The notes: generated by a model not told the origin, from the letters alone. DNA of 64,000 nucleotides from Marinihelvus sp942491555 (GCA_942491555.1 CALOBN010000005.1:744001-808000); one strand, 5' to 3'; numbered from the stretch's first letter, positions 50,861 to 60,010 are shown. Program-made: numbers and translations.

Positions 50861-50873
50861 TCCTGGAGGGGAA

Positions 50874-51262
50874 ATGGATATCGCTCGAACCGGCGTGATC
50901 ATCAACACCGAAAGATATGACGAATGCGTTTCCTTTTATAAAAACCTGTTCGGATTGACTGTTATGTTCGAAGAACAACACGGTGAGTTCCGATTAACAT
51001 GTTTCGACTTTGCAGGTTCTTACCTCATGATTGAGACTGGCGGTCATGCGAGGCCCGAAGGTAAAACGATGAACCAGAGTTCCACCAAGCTGAGGTTCAA
51101 CGTCTCAAATATTGAAGAGGCTTTGGAAACAATACGGGCCTATGGAATCGATGCTCAGATTATTCGCAATGATTGGGGGTCCACCATCAACATTTTGACC
51201 CGGATGGCAACAGAGTAGGGGTGCGGGATGAGGCCATGTTCAAGGCGCAAATCGGAGCATAA
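50874..51262 (+). pseudogene. VOC (glyoxalase/bleomycin-resistance) family protein, frameshifted
   Basis: Small vicinal-oxygen-chelate domain: ARTGVIINTERYDECVSFYK at the N terminus, GLTVMFEEQHGEF and YLMIETGG, then NVSNIEEALETIRAYG. After NDWGSTINI one base is missing at about 51203. The original frame stops at 51218, while the shifted frame gives the expected FDPDGNRVGVRDEAMFKAQIGA and ends at TAA 51260-51262. A GAGGGGAAA ribosome site precedes the ATG. The truncated form lacks the last metal-site strand; a sequencing error in TTTT is the alternative. Confidence 0.8.
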
Positions 51263-51303
51263 CAAGCGCATGCATGCCCATCCGGCAAAACTGGGTGTTA
51301 CAG
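51257..51303 (+). repeat. short attC-like site
   Basis: GCATAACAAGCGCATGCATG and CTGGGTGTTACAG; outer boxes are recognisable (GCATAAC, GTTACAG) but the site is only 47 bp, suggesting a deletion. Confidence 0.55.
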
Positions 51304-51304
51304 C

Positions 51305-51667
51305 GTGAACGACGAGATTCAGGACCAAATCGAAAAACTTCTCGCCGCAGACCGGGCAAGATTTTCCTCTTGGCTTAGAGTGCTCAAAGCTATCCTGCTT
51401 GCTGTGGCGTTGCTGTTTTTAGGCGGTTTGGGCTTTTTCTTTTACAGCGCAGGCAGCGACTCTATTGATTTTCTGTGGAGACCACAATTCTACGTTTTTC
51501 TCGTCGTATTGATTTTGGCAGGAGTGGGCATTGAGTTTCTGAAACAGAGGGTGCTGCGGAAGAATAGTGAGGAGGAAAGGGCATCTATAGCGGTCATCTT
51601 CGATGGGCTTAACCTTGCCGTTTTCGTTATTTTGGGCTTTCTTTTTGGCTATTGGTATACCGGTTAA
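51305..51667 (+). CDS. three-helix membrane protein
   Basis: 120 residues from GTG 51305, immediately after the preceding attC-like core. Charged N-terminal helix, then membrane segments at about 26-46, 56-74 and 98-117. Family not recognised. Confidence 0.6.
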   Translation: MNDEIQDQIEKLLAADRARFSSWLRVLKAILLAVALLFLGGLGFFFYSAGSDSIDFLWRPQFYVFLVVLILAGVGIEFLKQRVLRKNSEEERASIAVIFDGLNLAVFVILGFLFGYWYTG

Positions 51668-51670
51668 ACC

Positions 51671-51757
51671 ACATAACAATTCGTGCCAAAACGTTTTACT
51701 ATCAGGCTGGTTCCACGGGACGAGGCTGCGCTGCCGCGCTTAATTCAAACCTTATGT
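51671..51757 (+). repeat. attC with damaged core
   Basis: ACATAACAATTCGTGCC at the left, CGCGCTTAATTCAAACCTTATGT at the right. The core is CTTATGT, with G changed to C at the cleavage position. Confidence 0.72.
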
Positions 51758-51766
51758 TTACCAGCG

Positions 51767-52165
51767 ATGCCTGAAAATATGGCTCATCCACTCATAAGAA
51801 GCCAATGTTCATATGTCGCAATGGGTAGCTGCCAGATTGAATTTTTTGAGTTCGAAGGTGCCCGGTACTTTTCTGCCCATTTACCTGTGACTAAAGGCGA
51901 AGGCCGGCAGGAGATAGTGCTGGATATCGAGAAGACTGATGTCGTCAGGCTGGGTGATGCCGGATATGAAATCAGGACACGCAGGAATACTTACAAGCTG
52001 GAGTTTGACGAACATGATCAACAGGTGATGGCATCACTGACAAAGTATCTATGGCATTGGCTACCATTTCGCAGGTTTAGAGGAAACATCAGTAAAAACG
52101 GTATTGCGACTATTCACGATGAGCTTCGGCCCTTTGCGCGGGATATAAGTACTCTGAATACCTGA
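51767..52165 (+). CDS. soluble protein of unknown function
   Basis: 132 residues from ATG 51767; the open frame runs further upstream through the attC and that part is ignored. No signal or membrane segment. Alternating beta pattern (CQIEFFEFEGARYFSAHL, YEIRTRRNTYKLEFDEHD) followed by an aromatic helix. Family not recognised. Confidence 0.6.
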   Translation: MPENMAHPLIRSQCSYVAMGSCQIEFFEFEGARYFSAHLPVTKGEGRQEIVLDIEKTDVVRLGDAGYEIRTRRNTYKLEFDEHDQQVMASLTKYLWHWLPFRRFRGNISKNGIATIHDELRPFARDISTLNT

Positions 52166-52174
52166 ACTTAAAAC

Positions 52175-52252
52175 ATGCAACAGATTATTCAACCAGCAGT
52201 CTTCGTAATCTTGAACCCCGCTTGGTGCGGCCCTTGAACTCAAACTCCAGGC
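52175..52252 (+). repeat. highly degenerate attC remnant, right limit of the array
   Basis: ATGCAACAGATTATTCAACC and CCCTTGAACTCAAACTCCAGGC align with the local attC ends (AACAAATCATTCAA, TTAATTCAAACGTTAGGC) with several substitutions. No further attC was seen to the right. Confidence 0.5.
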
Positions 52253-52398
52253 GTCAGTCACATTGAACCCGGTTTTGGTTTATCTGCTTTTTCCACTCGC
52301 TGTAATTGGCGCCATGCTGGTGCGGGTTCTTTGGCGTGGCTTGTCCCAGGTGGTTGGTAATAAAACGCTATCGAAGGTGTTGTGATCAGGAGCCGCAC

Positions 52399-52887
52399 TT
52401 GAAGAAGGTCGTCATTTTTGGGAACTCCGGTTCAGGAAAATCTACCCTTGCCAGGCAGCTAAGTGAGCAAGAGCACCTGGCGCACCTGGATCTCGATACT
52501 GTTGCCTGGGGGCCGGCTTCTCCACCGCAGAGAAAGCCACTTGCTGAATCCCGGCATGCAATCGCTGCGTTTATGAGCGCCAACGATCAATGGGTTATAG
52601 AGGGCTGTTACGCCGATCTGCTGGAAATCGCGATGCCCGAATCCAGTGAGATTATCTATCTGAATCTGCCTATTGAATTGTGTATTGCCAATGCCAGAAA
52701 CCGCCCCTGGGAGCCGCATAAATATGCATCAAAAGAAGCGCAGGACGAAAACCTGGCTATGCTAATCAACTGGATTGCGCAATACTTCGAACGAAAGGAT
52801 ACGTTTTCCCGGTCGGCACACGTGGCTCTGTTTGAGGAGTACGTGGGCAAAAAAACCGTGCATACAAATAATGAAAGACGCACCTGA
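52399..52887 (+). CDS. small P-loop NTPase, adenylate-kinase-like
   Basis: 162 residues from TTG 52399 (an upstream in-frame ATG at 52306 would add an unconvincing Cys-rich leader). Walker A GNSGSGKST lies at residues 6-14, with LDLDTVAWGP and the VIEGCYADLL block. This matches P-loop kinases related to adenylate/shikimate kinase and often annotated as AAA or topology-modulating proteins. The substrate is unknown. It is the first gene right of the last attC remnant and may or may not have been a cassette. Confidence 0.7.
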   Translation: MKKVVIFGNSGSGKSTLARQLSEQEHLAHLDLDTVAWGPASPPQRKPLAESRHAIAAFMSANDQWVIEGCYADLLEIAMPESSEIIYLNLPIELCIANARNRPWEPHKYASKEAQDENLAMLINWIAQYFERKDTFSRSAHVALFEEYVGKKTVHTNNERRT

Positions 52888-53119
52888 CAAGCTCGTTCTG
52901 CCAGCCCCCCCTCAGCGTCGCGCAACAAAAATGCCGGACACAATAGAGACGGAATATGAATCTTAGAGATGGAAGATTCGTATTCCCGCATACTGTCCTG
53001 CTCGGAGTGGCCTTAAAAAACTAACTTCGTAGAATAACGAAATTAAAATAATTATTCCGTCAACAACGTCGCCACGGCTATTTGTCCCCGGTTGCGATTT
53101 GCTAAAAAGCCAGATCACC
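52888..53119 (+). other. intergenic region, no feature seen
   Basis: 232 AT-richer bases between the NTPase and DUF1801 genes. No attC, terminator or convincing promoter was found. Confidence 0.4.
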
Positions 53120-53473
53120 ATGGATGAAAAGGTAAAAGAGTATCTTGAGGCGGCTCCCAATTCCCGAAAGGAAGCATTGAATGCTTTACACCAACTGATC
53201 CTTGAAGAATTCCCCGACGCTGTTGTAGATATGAAATACCGGATGCCGACCTATTGTGTGGGTGAGGGCTGGGTTTCGATTGCGAATCAGAAACATTATG
53301 TTTCCTTGTATACCTGTGGCTACCACCACATAAAGGAATTCAAGGAAAAGCACCCCGGGTACAAAACCGGCAAAGGGTGTATTAACTTCAAGGACAAAGA
53401 TGCCCTTCCACTTGACGATATCAGGAGGGTAGTCCAACTCGCAATTTTGCATCCGAAAGATGATGCGTCTTGA
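53120..53473 (+). CDS. DUF1801 (YdhG-like) family protein
   Basis: 117 residues from ATG 53120. Family pattern: VKEYLEAAPNSRKEALNALHQLI, VVDMKYRMPTY, HYVSLYTCGYHHIKEF and a C-terminal GKGCINFKDKDALPLDDI. DUF1801 domains have a small alpha/beta fold, and frataxin-like iron binding has been reported for one member. Function here is not clear. Confidence 0.8.
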   Translation: MDEKVKEYLEAAPNSRKEALNALHQLILEEFPDAVVDMKYRMPTYCVGEGWVSIANQKHYVSLYTCGYHHIKEFKEKHPGYKTGKGCINFKDKDALPLDDIRRVVQLAILHPKDDAS

Positions 53474-53620
53474 TCCGCCCGGCGCGCCGCAAAGAGGCTT
53501 GTCTGCTGAGTGCGCTCGCATGGAGGTCCAGGGCACATTGAGGCTGGTCGTCTGAGTTCCACGGGACGTGTTGGTATGAGCAAAAGAGCCACTTCGGTAT
53601 CGCAGAATGGATTCGATCGG

Positions 53621-55294
53621 TCAGCTTTCGTTTCTTTTTGACTCGATGTTGCCGGATTTCTGAATAGCCCGGACCAGGCGGAAGCCCATGGCGAGGGCAA
53701 TCAGGCAGCCCGTGGCACCTGCAATGGAGGTGCCGTGGAAATTGGGTGGGACATCAAAGCTCAGGATCATTGCAGAACCTACAAACAGGGCTGCTGTGAG
53801 CACACCCATCACCAGGCGGTTGGCCACCGCATCAAGTTTGCGGTGCTCCAGGTGAACATCAAATCTGCCCCGCTTTATCTGGGTCAGGATCTCGGCCAGT
53901 TCGCGGGGTGCCATCTCTGCCAGTTGCGCCCAGTCGCGCGCATTGTGCCTGGCCCTCTTCAACAGCTGCTTTGGCGACATTCGGCGTTGAACAATGCGGT
54001 CCTGGTAGGGGCGCAGGATTTCCAGGAGACTGAACCTGGGATTGAGTAGCCGGGCGGTGCCTTCCAGCATGACCAGCACTTTGAGCAATAAAGTTACCCG
54101 GGATGGCAGGACAATCTTGAATTGCCGGATGATTGCCATCATCCGGTTAAGCGCCTCACCAAGGTCAAGATCAGCAAGACTCTGGGTGGCATAGTCAGCC
54201 ATAAAGTCCTCAACATCCCGCCTGAAAGCATTGCGGTTAAGCTCGGGTGGAACATCCGCCAACTCACAAATTTGAATGCACATCGCCCGCGAATCACGGT
54301 CGTTCACCGCAAACAGCATTTCCTCCATCACTTCACGTAACTGCTCATCAATGCGTCCGACCATGCCGAAGTCCAGCAAGCCAAGCGCAGAATTTCCCAG
54401 CACAAGAATATTTCCCGGGTGCGGATCCGCGTGGTAGAAGCCGTCACGAAAGATCATTTCCAGAAAAATATTGGCGCCACGGTTGGCCAGTTTATCAAGA
54501 TCGTGTCCCGCCTCACTGAGCAGAGCGGTGTTGGCCAGGCTGATGCCGTCGAGCCGCTCCATGGTCAGGATGCGCGGTGTTGAAAGCTGCTCATAAACCT
54601 CCGGAATGACCACCATCGGATCTTCAGCAAAGTTTCCGGCAAACTTCTTGAGGTTTCTTCGCTCGCGACCGAAATCCAGTTCTGACAGCAGGGTGCGTGA
54701 AAACTCGGCAATGGTTTCCTTGGGACGGAATTGGCGTGCTTGCTCGGAATAGTGCTCGGCCAGTTCGGCCAGGCGCTTGAGAATATCCAGATCACTGCGA
54801 ATCTTGCCTTCGATTCCCGGGTGTTGCACTTTTACCGCAACCGGCGTGCCATCTTTTAGCCGTGCAAAGTGCACCTGGCCAATAGACGCAGAAGCGGCAG
54901 CCTGATCGTCAAACTCGCTAAAAAGGTCTTCCGGGGCCATGCCGAGTTCGAGAATAAATGTCCGGCAAACCTCTTCTCCTGAATCTGCAGGTGTATCAGA
55001 TTGCAGTTTTGCCAACTCACTGGTAATTTCAGGCCCGACCAGGTCCGGGCGGGTGCTGAGAATCTGTCCGAGCTTGATGAACGTTGTTCCAAGCTCGGAA
55101 AACGCCTCGCGCATCCGGACGCCTGGCGCCAGTTCGCTGATGGGCTCGCCGTCAATCGACTGAAAATGAGCCTGGACCCAGGATGCATTGATGGTGCTGA
55201 GCCAGGGTGCCAACTGGTACCTGGCAAGCGTGGACACGATCTCGTTCAGGCGCATGGTGTCGCGAACCAGATTGGGGATGGCATCAATGCTCAT
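53621..55294 (-). CDS. ubiB: UbiB/ABC1/AarF family kinase-like protein
   Basis: Atypical protein-kinase-like ATPase, in most proteobacteria needed for ubiquinone synthesis or lipid-quinone handling at the inner membrane. 557 residues. The family KxGQ block is present (FIKLGQILSTRPDL), then ASASIGQVHFA (Ala-rich nucleotide loop), VAVKVQHPG, the catalytic YHADPHPGN and the LLDFGMVG metal motif. Two C-terminal membrane helices (about 490-512 and 518-540) are also typical. No other ubi genes are adjacent, so it may be a paralogue of the ubi-operon copy; the symbol is tentative. Confidence 0.85.
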   Translation of the reverse strand: MSIDAIPNLVRDTMRLNEIVSTLARYQLAPWLSTINASWVQAHFQSIDGEPISELAPGVRMREAFSELGTTFIKLGQILSTRPDLVGPEITSELAKLQSDTPADSGEEVCRTFILELGMAPEDLFSEFDDQAAASASIGQVHFARLKDGTPVAVKVQHPGIEGKIRSDLDILKRLAELAEHYSEQARQFRPKETIAEFSRTLLSELDFGRERRNLKKFAGNFAEDPMVVIPEVYEQLSTPRILTMERLDGISLANTALLSEAGHDLDKLANRGANIFLEMIFRDGFYHADPHPGNILVLGNSALGLLDFGMVGRIDEQLREVMEEMLFAVNDRDSRAMCIQICELADVPPELNRNAFRRDVEDFMADYATQSLADLDLGEALNRMMAIIRQFKIVLPSRVTLLLKVLVMLEGTARLLNPRFSLLEILRPYQDRIVQRRMSPKQLLKRARHNARDWAQLAEMAPRELAEILTQIKRGRFDVHLEHRKLDAVANRLVMGVLTAALFVGSAMILSFDVPPNFHGTSIAGATGCLIALAMGFRLVRAIQKSGNIESKRNES

Positions 55295-55642
55295 GAGTTG
55301 GTGTTCCCTTTAAAGCTGCTCTTTCTGACCTGTGCTTCGCATCGACCGCGCGCGCATCGATGCTTATCCGATAAGACGGATCGCTGCCAGGCAGAGCAGG
55401 TTTTTTTATTGTCGATGCTTCATTTTAGAGCTTAACGGGCAATATTCACTTCTCGCCGGTGTTAATCCCGGGTTGCCGCTTACGGTCCAGGCAACTTGCA
55501 CCCACGCTTCCCGCACGGCAGCATGAGGGCAATATAACGCTGATGCCTGGAGTCAGTAAGCCCGATGAAAACAAAAATAAACAAGGCGGCCCGGGCTTGT
55601 CATGGCGCTGACTCCGTCTCCCTTGCTGGCGGATCCTGAGCT
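55295..55642. other. divergent intergenic region
   Basis: 348 bases between the UbiB-like gene and the antiporter. An ATG at 55565 opens a 24-residue frame ending at 55639 that is probably chance. A T-run (GTTTTTTTATT) near 55410 follows GCCAGGCAGAGCAGG without a good stem. No clear promoter hexamers. Confidence 0.4.
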
Positions 55643-56845
55643 TTGACGCATCTGCAACTGGCCATTCTGGCGATCTTCGTTTTTCTCTACAGCCTGCTCG
55701 CCGGGCGGGTTGACCGGAGCTCGCTTTCCGGACCCATCATTTTTGTGACGGCGGGACTCATTATGGGGCCCATGCTCCTGGGCTGGTTTCCTGCCGGAGA
55801 GTACCGGGGCACCCTGAGAACGCTGGCCGATCTGACCCTGGCGCTTTTTCTGTTCACGGATGCGGCCAATGCCAATCTGTTGACTCTGAAAGCACGCCTC
55901 GGTATCCCGGCACGCTTGTTGCTGATTGGACTGCCTCTCTCAATCCTGGCAGGTTTCGGGCTGGCCCTCGTCCTTTTCGATGTATTGACGGTCTATGAAG
56001 CGGCAATTCTGGGAACCATGCTTGCCGCTACCGATGCCGCCCTGGGTAAGGCTGTGGTCACCAACAAGGCAGTGCCTGACCGGCTGCGAGAGGGCTTGAA
56101 CGTTGAAAGCGGACTGAACGATGGGCTCTGCGTGCCGGTCCTGTTCGTTTTTGTCGCTCTTGAAGTGGGCAGTGAAGCATCCATTGGTGAAGGGCTGATC
56201 ATGCGCCTGCTGGCGGAGGAAATTGGTGTGGGTTTGTTGACTGGGCTGTCTGTGGCTGTCACCGGCGCTTACCTGATGCGCTATGCAGACCGGCTTGGCT
56301 GGAGTGACCCGGTCTGGAGCCAGATCACCACCGCTGCAATGGCCCTGACCTGTTTTGCCACGGCGCAGAGCCTGGACGGTAGCGGTTACATCGCTTCCTT
56401 TTCCGGCGGTCTGCTGTTTGGTCATCTGGCCAAAAAGGAAACGGCCCACCTGGTTCAGCCCGCCGAGGGCATTGGCGAGGTGTTGGCGCTACTCACCTGG
56501 TTTTTGTTTGGTGCCGCGGTGGTGGGCCAGGTATTCGATCAGTTTACCTGGTCCATTGTGCTCTATGCACTGCTGAGCCTGACGGTCGTAAGAATGCTGC
56601 CGGTATACCTGTGCATGGCAGGCTCCGGGCAGTCGCCCAGGGCGCGCTGGTTTATAGGCTGGTTCGGTCCACGGGGCCTGGCGAGCATCGTTTTTGCCAT
56701 CATCGTTATCGATGAAGGACTGGATCATGCCGGGCTGATGTCGCTGGTGGTCGTGTGCACGGTACTGCTCAGCCTGGTGCTGCATGGCATCACGGCCGTC
56801 AGGTACGCCAAATGGTTTGGTCTCCACGAAAAGGATCATTCCTGA
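55643..56845 (+). CDS. cation:proton antiporter (CPA1-like)
   Basis: Predicted sodium or potassium/proton antiporter in the inner membrane. The 400-residue protein starts at TTG and has about 12 membrane segments covering the whole length. It carries the transport-site region LAATDAALGKAVVTNKAVP and GLNVESGLNDGLCVPV, characteristic of NhaP-type CPA1 transporters (the ESxxNDG segment), and FGPRGLASIVFA near the end. No regulatory C-terminal domain. It may be co-transcribed with the cardiolipin synthase gene 76 bases downstream. Confidence 0.88.
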   Translation: MTHLQLAILAIFVFLYSLLAGRVDRSSLSGPIIFVTAGLIMGPMLLGWFPAGEYRGTLRTLADLTLALFLFTDAANANLLTLKARLGIPARLLLIGLPLSILAGFGLALVLFDVLTVYEAAILGTMLAATDAALGKAVVTNKAVPDRLREGLNVESGLNDGLCVPVLFVFVALEVGSEASIGEGLIMRLLAEEIGVGLLTGLSVAVTGAYLMRYADRLGWSDPVWSQITTAAMALTCFATAQSLDGSGYIASFSGGLLFGHLAKKETAHLVQPAEGIGEVLALLTWFLFGAAVVGQVFDQFTWSIVLYALLSLTVVRMLPVYLCMAGSGQSPRARWFIGWFGPRGLASIVFAIIVIDEGLDHAGLMSLVVVCTVLLSLVLHGITAVRYAKWFGLHEKDHS

Positions 56846-56921
56846 ACTGAGGTGCATTTGATGACTACCGGGGTATCGTGATGATTCACCGCTTCATGCT
56901 TCATGTTGGTGTGCCGGATTT

Positions 56922-58343
56922 ATGACAGGCTGGATCATTGGCGCACTTATTGTGCTGTCATACCTGGTTGGCGGAATCGTGGCCATCCACGCGGCTACGA
57001 GCACCCGGACGGCACAGGGTGCGGCTGCCTGGGTCGTCTCTCTCATCAGTTTTCCCTTTCTTGCAGTTCCTGCTTACCTGTTCCTGGGCAGGAACAGGTT
57101 CGCCGGGCGCGCGCAGGCATTACGCGAGAGCCATGGTGGCTTTGAACGGGTAGTCGAGCGCTACCAGGAGGGTTTCTCACCGCTGGCGATGGTGGCGGGG
57201 GATCAGCCGTCCTGGCGCCATGCCCTGGAGCAGCTCACCGGGTTCGAAATATCTGGTGGTCATGACATTAAGCTTCTGATCAATGGCGAGGCGACTTTCG
57301 ACAGTATTCTGGAGGGCATTTCACAGGCCCGGGAGTACATCCTGTTTCAGTTTTACATGATCAATAACGATGAGCTGGGCGGCCGGGTGCGTGATGCCCT
57401 GGTGGAACGCGCTGCAGCAGGTGTGCGGGTATTTGTCCTGTATGACGAGATAGGCAGCCTGGGCCTTGATGAACGGTTCATCGACAGCCTTGCCGAGGCA
57501 GGTGTTCAAGTCACTGCCTTTAAACCGACGCGCGGCCGGGGCAATCGCTTTCAGATCAATTTTCGTAACCATCGCAAGATGATGGTTGTGGATGGTGTTT
57601 ATGCCTGGGTTGGGGGCCACAACGTGGGTGATGCCTACCTGGGCCGAAACCCGGATTTCAGTCCCTGGCGTGATACCCATGTCCGAATCGAGGGCCCGGC
57701 AGTGATGCAGATTCAACTCACGATCCTCGGCGACTGGTACTGGGCAACCAGCGATATTCTCGAGGTGAACTGGCGTCCGGGCGTTGTTGAAGACGGCAAG
57801 CAAGTCGTTATCCTGTCCACCGGGCCCGCTTCCCGCCTGGAAAACGCCAGCCTGTTTTTCGTCTCGGCTTTGAATCATGCCAGGCAGCGCGCCTGGTTGT
57901 CCGCCGCGTACTTCATACCCGATGATGCAGTTATTAAAGCGCTCCAGTTGGCCGCGTTGCGCGGTGTTGATGTGCGTATCATCACTTCAGCCAAGAGTGA
58001 CAGCTTGCCCACCCGATTGGCTGGGTTCCACTACATCAACGAACTGCGGGATCTGGGTATCAGGTTCTATGCCTATGCGCCCGGTTTCATGCACCAGAAA
58101 GTCATGTTGATCGATCACGAGATTTCCAGCGTCGGGACACACAATATCGACAATCGCTCGTTTCGCCTTAATTTCGAGGTAAGTGCGGTGATCTTGGATG
58201 AGGCGTTCAACCAGGAAATGGGGCGAATGCTAGAAGAGGACTTTGACCAGGCGCTGGAGATTGATCCGGCTGATTTCGACCGTCAGACGCTGTGGTGGCG
58301 CTTGGGGGTCAAGTTCTCCAGGCTGTTCGCACCTCTGCTATAG
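56922..58343 (+). CDS. cls: cardiolipin synthase
   Basis: Joins two phosphatidylglycerol molecules to cardiolipin in the inner membrane. 473 residues with two N-terminal membrane helices (about 3-22 and 35-55) and the two phospholipase-D HKD motifs: H217-x-K219-x(4)-D224 in NHRKMMVVDGVYAWVGGHN, and H391-x-K393-x(4)-D398 in MHQKVMLIDHEISSVGTHN. The length matches ClsA-type enzymes. The ATG at 56922 gives the standard membrane-anchored N terminus. Confidence 0.93.
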   Translation: MTGWIIGALIVLSYLVGGIVAIHAATSTRTAQGAAAWVVSLISFPFLAVPAYLFLGRNRFAGRAQALRESHGGFERVVERYQEGFSPLAMVAGDQPSWRHALEQLTGFEISGGHDIKLLINGEATFDSILEGISQAREYILFQFYMINNDELGGRVRDALVERAAAGVRVFVLYDEIGSLGLDERFIDSLAEAGVQVTAFKPTRGRGNRFQINFRNHRKMMVVDGVYAWVGGHNVGDAYLGRNPDFSPWRDTHVRIEGPAVMQIQLTILGDWYWATSDILEVNWRPGVVEDGKQVVILSTGPASRLENASLFFVSALNHARQRAWLSAAYFIPDDAVIKALQLAALRGVDVRIITSAKSDSLPTRLAGFHYINELRDLGIRFYAYAPGFMHQKVMLIDHEISSVGTHNIDNRSFRLNFEVSAVILDEAFNQEMGRMLEEDFDQALEIDPADFDRQTLWWRLGVKFSRLFAPLL

Positions 58344-58560
58344 AACTGGATCGGTATTGAATCGGGCAGACGCGCATGTTTCCTGTTAGACTATGTCCTT
58401 TCGCGGATACCCAACCGGTGGTATCCCTGCGCGCTGGAGTCATTTTTCCGGCCGCCGGAAAGGATTACAGGTTTCATAATTCCTGGTAAATCACTTCTTA
58501 TCCAGCCCTGACCGGTTTTCCCTTAACGAAGGGAATGGGCATGACTGGAGCAATTATCCA

Positions 58561-59976
58561 ATGTCTTTTGAACATTTCGGCCTTGAGGCCGGGATTTTAC
58601 GTGCCGTGCGCGAGCAGGGTTACGATACCCCCACACCCATTCAGGAACAGGCCATACCGGCAATCCTGCAGGGTCGGGACATTCTTGCCGGTGCCCAGAC
58701 GGGCACGGGCAAAACCGCAGGTTTCACCCTGCCCATGTTGAACCTGCTGCATGGCAGCCAGGGTTCCGGCAAAGTTCGCGCGCTGGTGCTTGCGCCAACC
58801 CGTGAACTGGCCGCCCAGGTGGGCGAAAGTGTTCGCGTCTACGGTCAGCACCTCGGCCTGCGCTCTACGGTCATTTTTGGTGGTGTCGGTTTCGGCCCCC
58901 AGGCGACCCGTTTGCGCAACGGCAGCGACATCGTCGTGGCGACGCCAGGACGGCTGCTGGACCATGCGGGACAGGGCACCATCGACCTGTCCCAGGTGGA
59001 GATGCTGGTGCTGGACGAAGCAGACCGCATGCTGGACATGGGCTTTATTCATGACATCAAGCGCATCCTGGCCCTGCTTCCCTCAAAAACGGAGCGTCAG
59101 ACCCTGCTTTTTTCCGCGACGTTCTCGAAGGAGATTCGCGCCCTGGCCAACAACCTGCTAAACGATCCGCAGATGATCGAAGTTGCCGGCACGAACAACA
59201 CTGCAGAACGGGTCGAGCAGCGGTTTATTACCGTTGATAAAGGCCGTAAGCGTGAAATGCTGAGCCATATGATTGGTTCCGGCAACTGGCAGCAGGTGCT
59301 GGTGTTTTCCCGCACCAAGCATGGTGCCAACCGCCTGGCCCAGCAGCTGGACCGGGATGGTCTGACATCCATGGCCATTCACGGCAACAAGAGCCAGGGC
59401 GCACGCACCAAGGCGCTCAAAGCGTTCAAAAATGGTGACACGCGGGTTCTGGTAGCAACCGATATCGCGGCCCGCGGGCTGGATATTGACCAGTTGCCAC
59501 ATGTGGTCAACTACGACCTGCCCAATGTGTCCGAGGATTATGTGCACCGCATCGGCCGCACCGGACGTGCTGGCAATGAAGGCGAGGCCGTCTCACTGGT
59601 GGCTGCCGATGAACATCATCTGCTGAAGGATATTGAGCGTCTGTTGGGTCGTGGCTTCGAGCTCGAGGTCGTGGAAGGTTATGAGCCGTTGGAAAAACCG
59701 ACCATGCCGGCGCCAGGAAATGGTCGTGGAAATGGCCGCGGCAGAGGTAACGGCCGTGGCAATGGTGGCGGCAGGAGCAAGGCTGGTGCCAAGCGTGGCG
59801 GCTCATCGCGCAATAAGAGTCATGCGCAGCAAGGTGCTGGCAACGGCGGTGGTAATGCTGCAGGAAAAAGTGCCGGCAAGCCAAATCGCAGGCGCCGTCA
59901 AGGCGGCAATGGTGGCAGGTCAGCCTCCGGGAATGGAGGGCGCAGTTCAGCCTCCCGCGCCGTATTTGGCAACTGA
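58561..59976 (+). CDS. rhlE: DEAD-box RNA helicase, RhlE type
   Basis: ATP-dependent RNA helicase for ribosome assembly or RNA turnover. 471 residues with the ordered motifs: Q motif (TPTPIQEQAIPAIL), AQTGTGKTAGF, PTRELAAQ, TPGRLLD, DEADRMLDMGF, SATF, ARGLDIDQLPHVVNYD and HRIGRTGRAG. A Gly/Arg/Asn-rich basic tail follows from about residue 385 and should bind RNA. The 217-bp leader upstream contains TAGACTAT at about 58387, a possible -10. A strong terminator follows the gene. Confidence 0.93.
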   Translation: MSFEHFGLEAGILRAVREQGYDTPTPIQEQAIPAILQGRDILAGAQTGTGKTAGFTLPMLNLLHGSQGSGKVRALVLAPTRELAAQVGESVRVYGQHLGLRSTVIFGGVGFGPQATRLRNGSDIVVATPGRLLDHAGQGTIDLSQVEMLVLDEADRMLDMGFIHDIKRILALLPSKTERQTLLFSATFSKEIRALANNLLNDPQMIEVAGTNNTAERVEQRFITVDKGRKREMLSHMIGSGNWQQVLVFSRTKHGANRLAQQLDRDGLTSMAIHGNKSQGARTKALKAFKNGDTRVLVATDIAARGLDIDQLPHVVNYDLPNVSEDYVHRIGRTGRAGNEGEAVSLVAADEHHLLKDIERLLGRGFELEVVEGYEPLEKPTMPAPGNGRGNGRGRGNGRGNGGGRSKAGAKRGGSSRNKSHAQQGAGNGGGNAAGKSAGKPNRRRRQGGNGGRSASGNGGRSSASRAVFGN

Positions 59977-59980
59977 TTGA

Positions 59981-60010
59981 GCAAAACCCCGCCGCTGGCG
60001 GGGTTTTTGT
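59981..60010 (+). terminator. rho-independent terminator after rhlE
   Basis: AAAACCCCGCC and GGCGGGGTTTTT form a perfect stem around GCT, 5 bases after the rhlE stop. Confidence 0.93.

Larger units (their letters stand above)
35416..52252 (+). mobile_element. chromosomal integron: integrase, attI and about 20 gene cassettes
   Basis: An integron integrase gene on the minus strand is followed by a putative attI core and an array of plus-strand cassettes. The cassettes are separated by attC sites that mostly begin RYYYAAC-like (GCATAACAAATCATTCAA) and end with ...TTAATTCAAACGTTATGC. About 13 sites are nearly intact, two are split by insertion sequences, and the rest are degenerate. Many sites are similar to one another, which is typical of sedentary chromosomal integrons. 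Two attC shapes recur: about 78 bp (GTACGCAGCC...GGCCGCTTAA) and about 63 bp (CGGACGCC...GGCGCCG). The right limit is where the last recognisable attC remnant ends. Confidence 0.93.

Noticed and set aside
55565..55639. 24-residue ORF upstream of the antiporter
   Set aside because: No ribosome site, no similarity, and length expected by chance.
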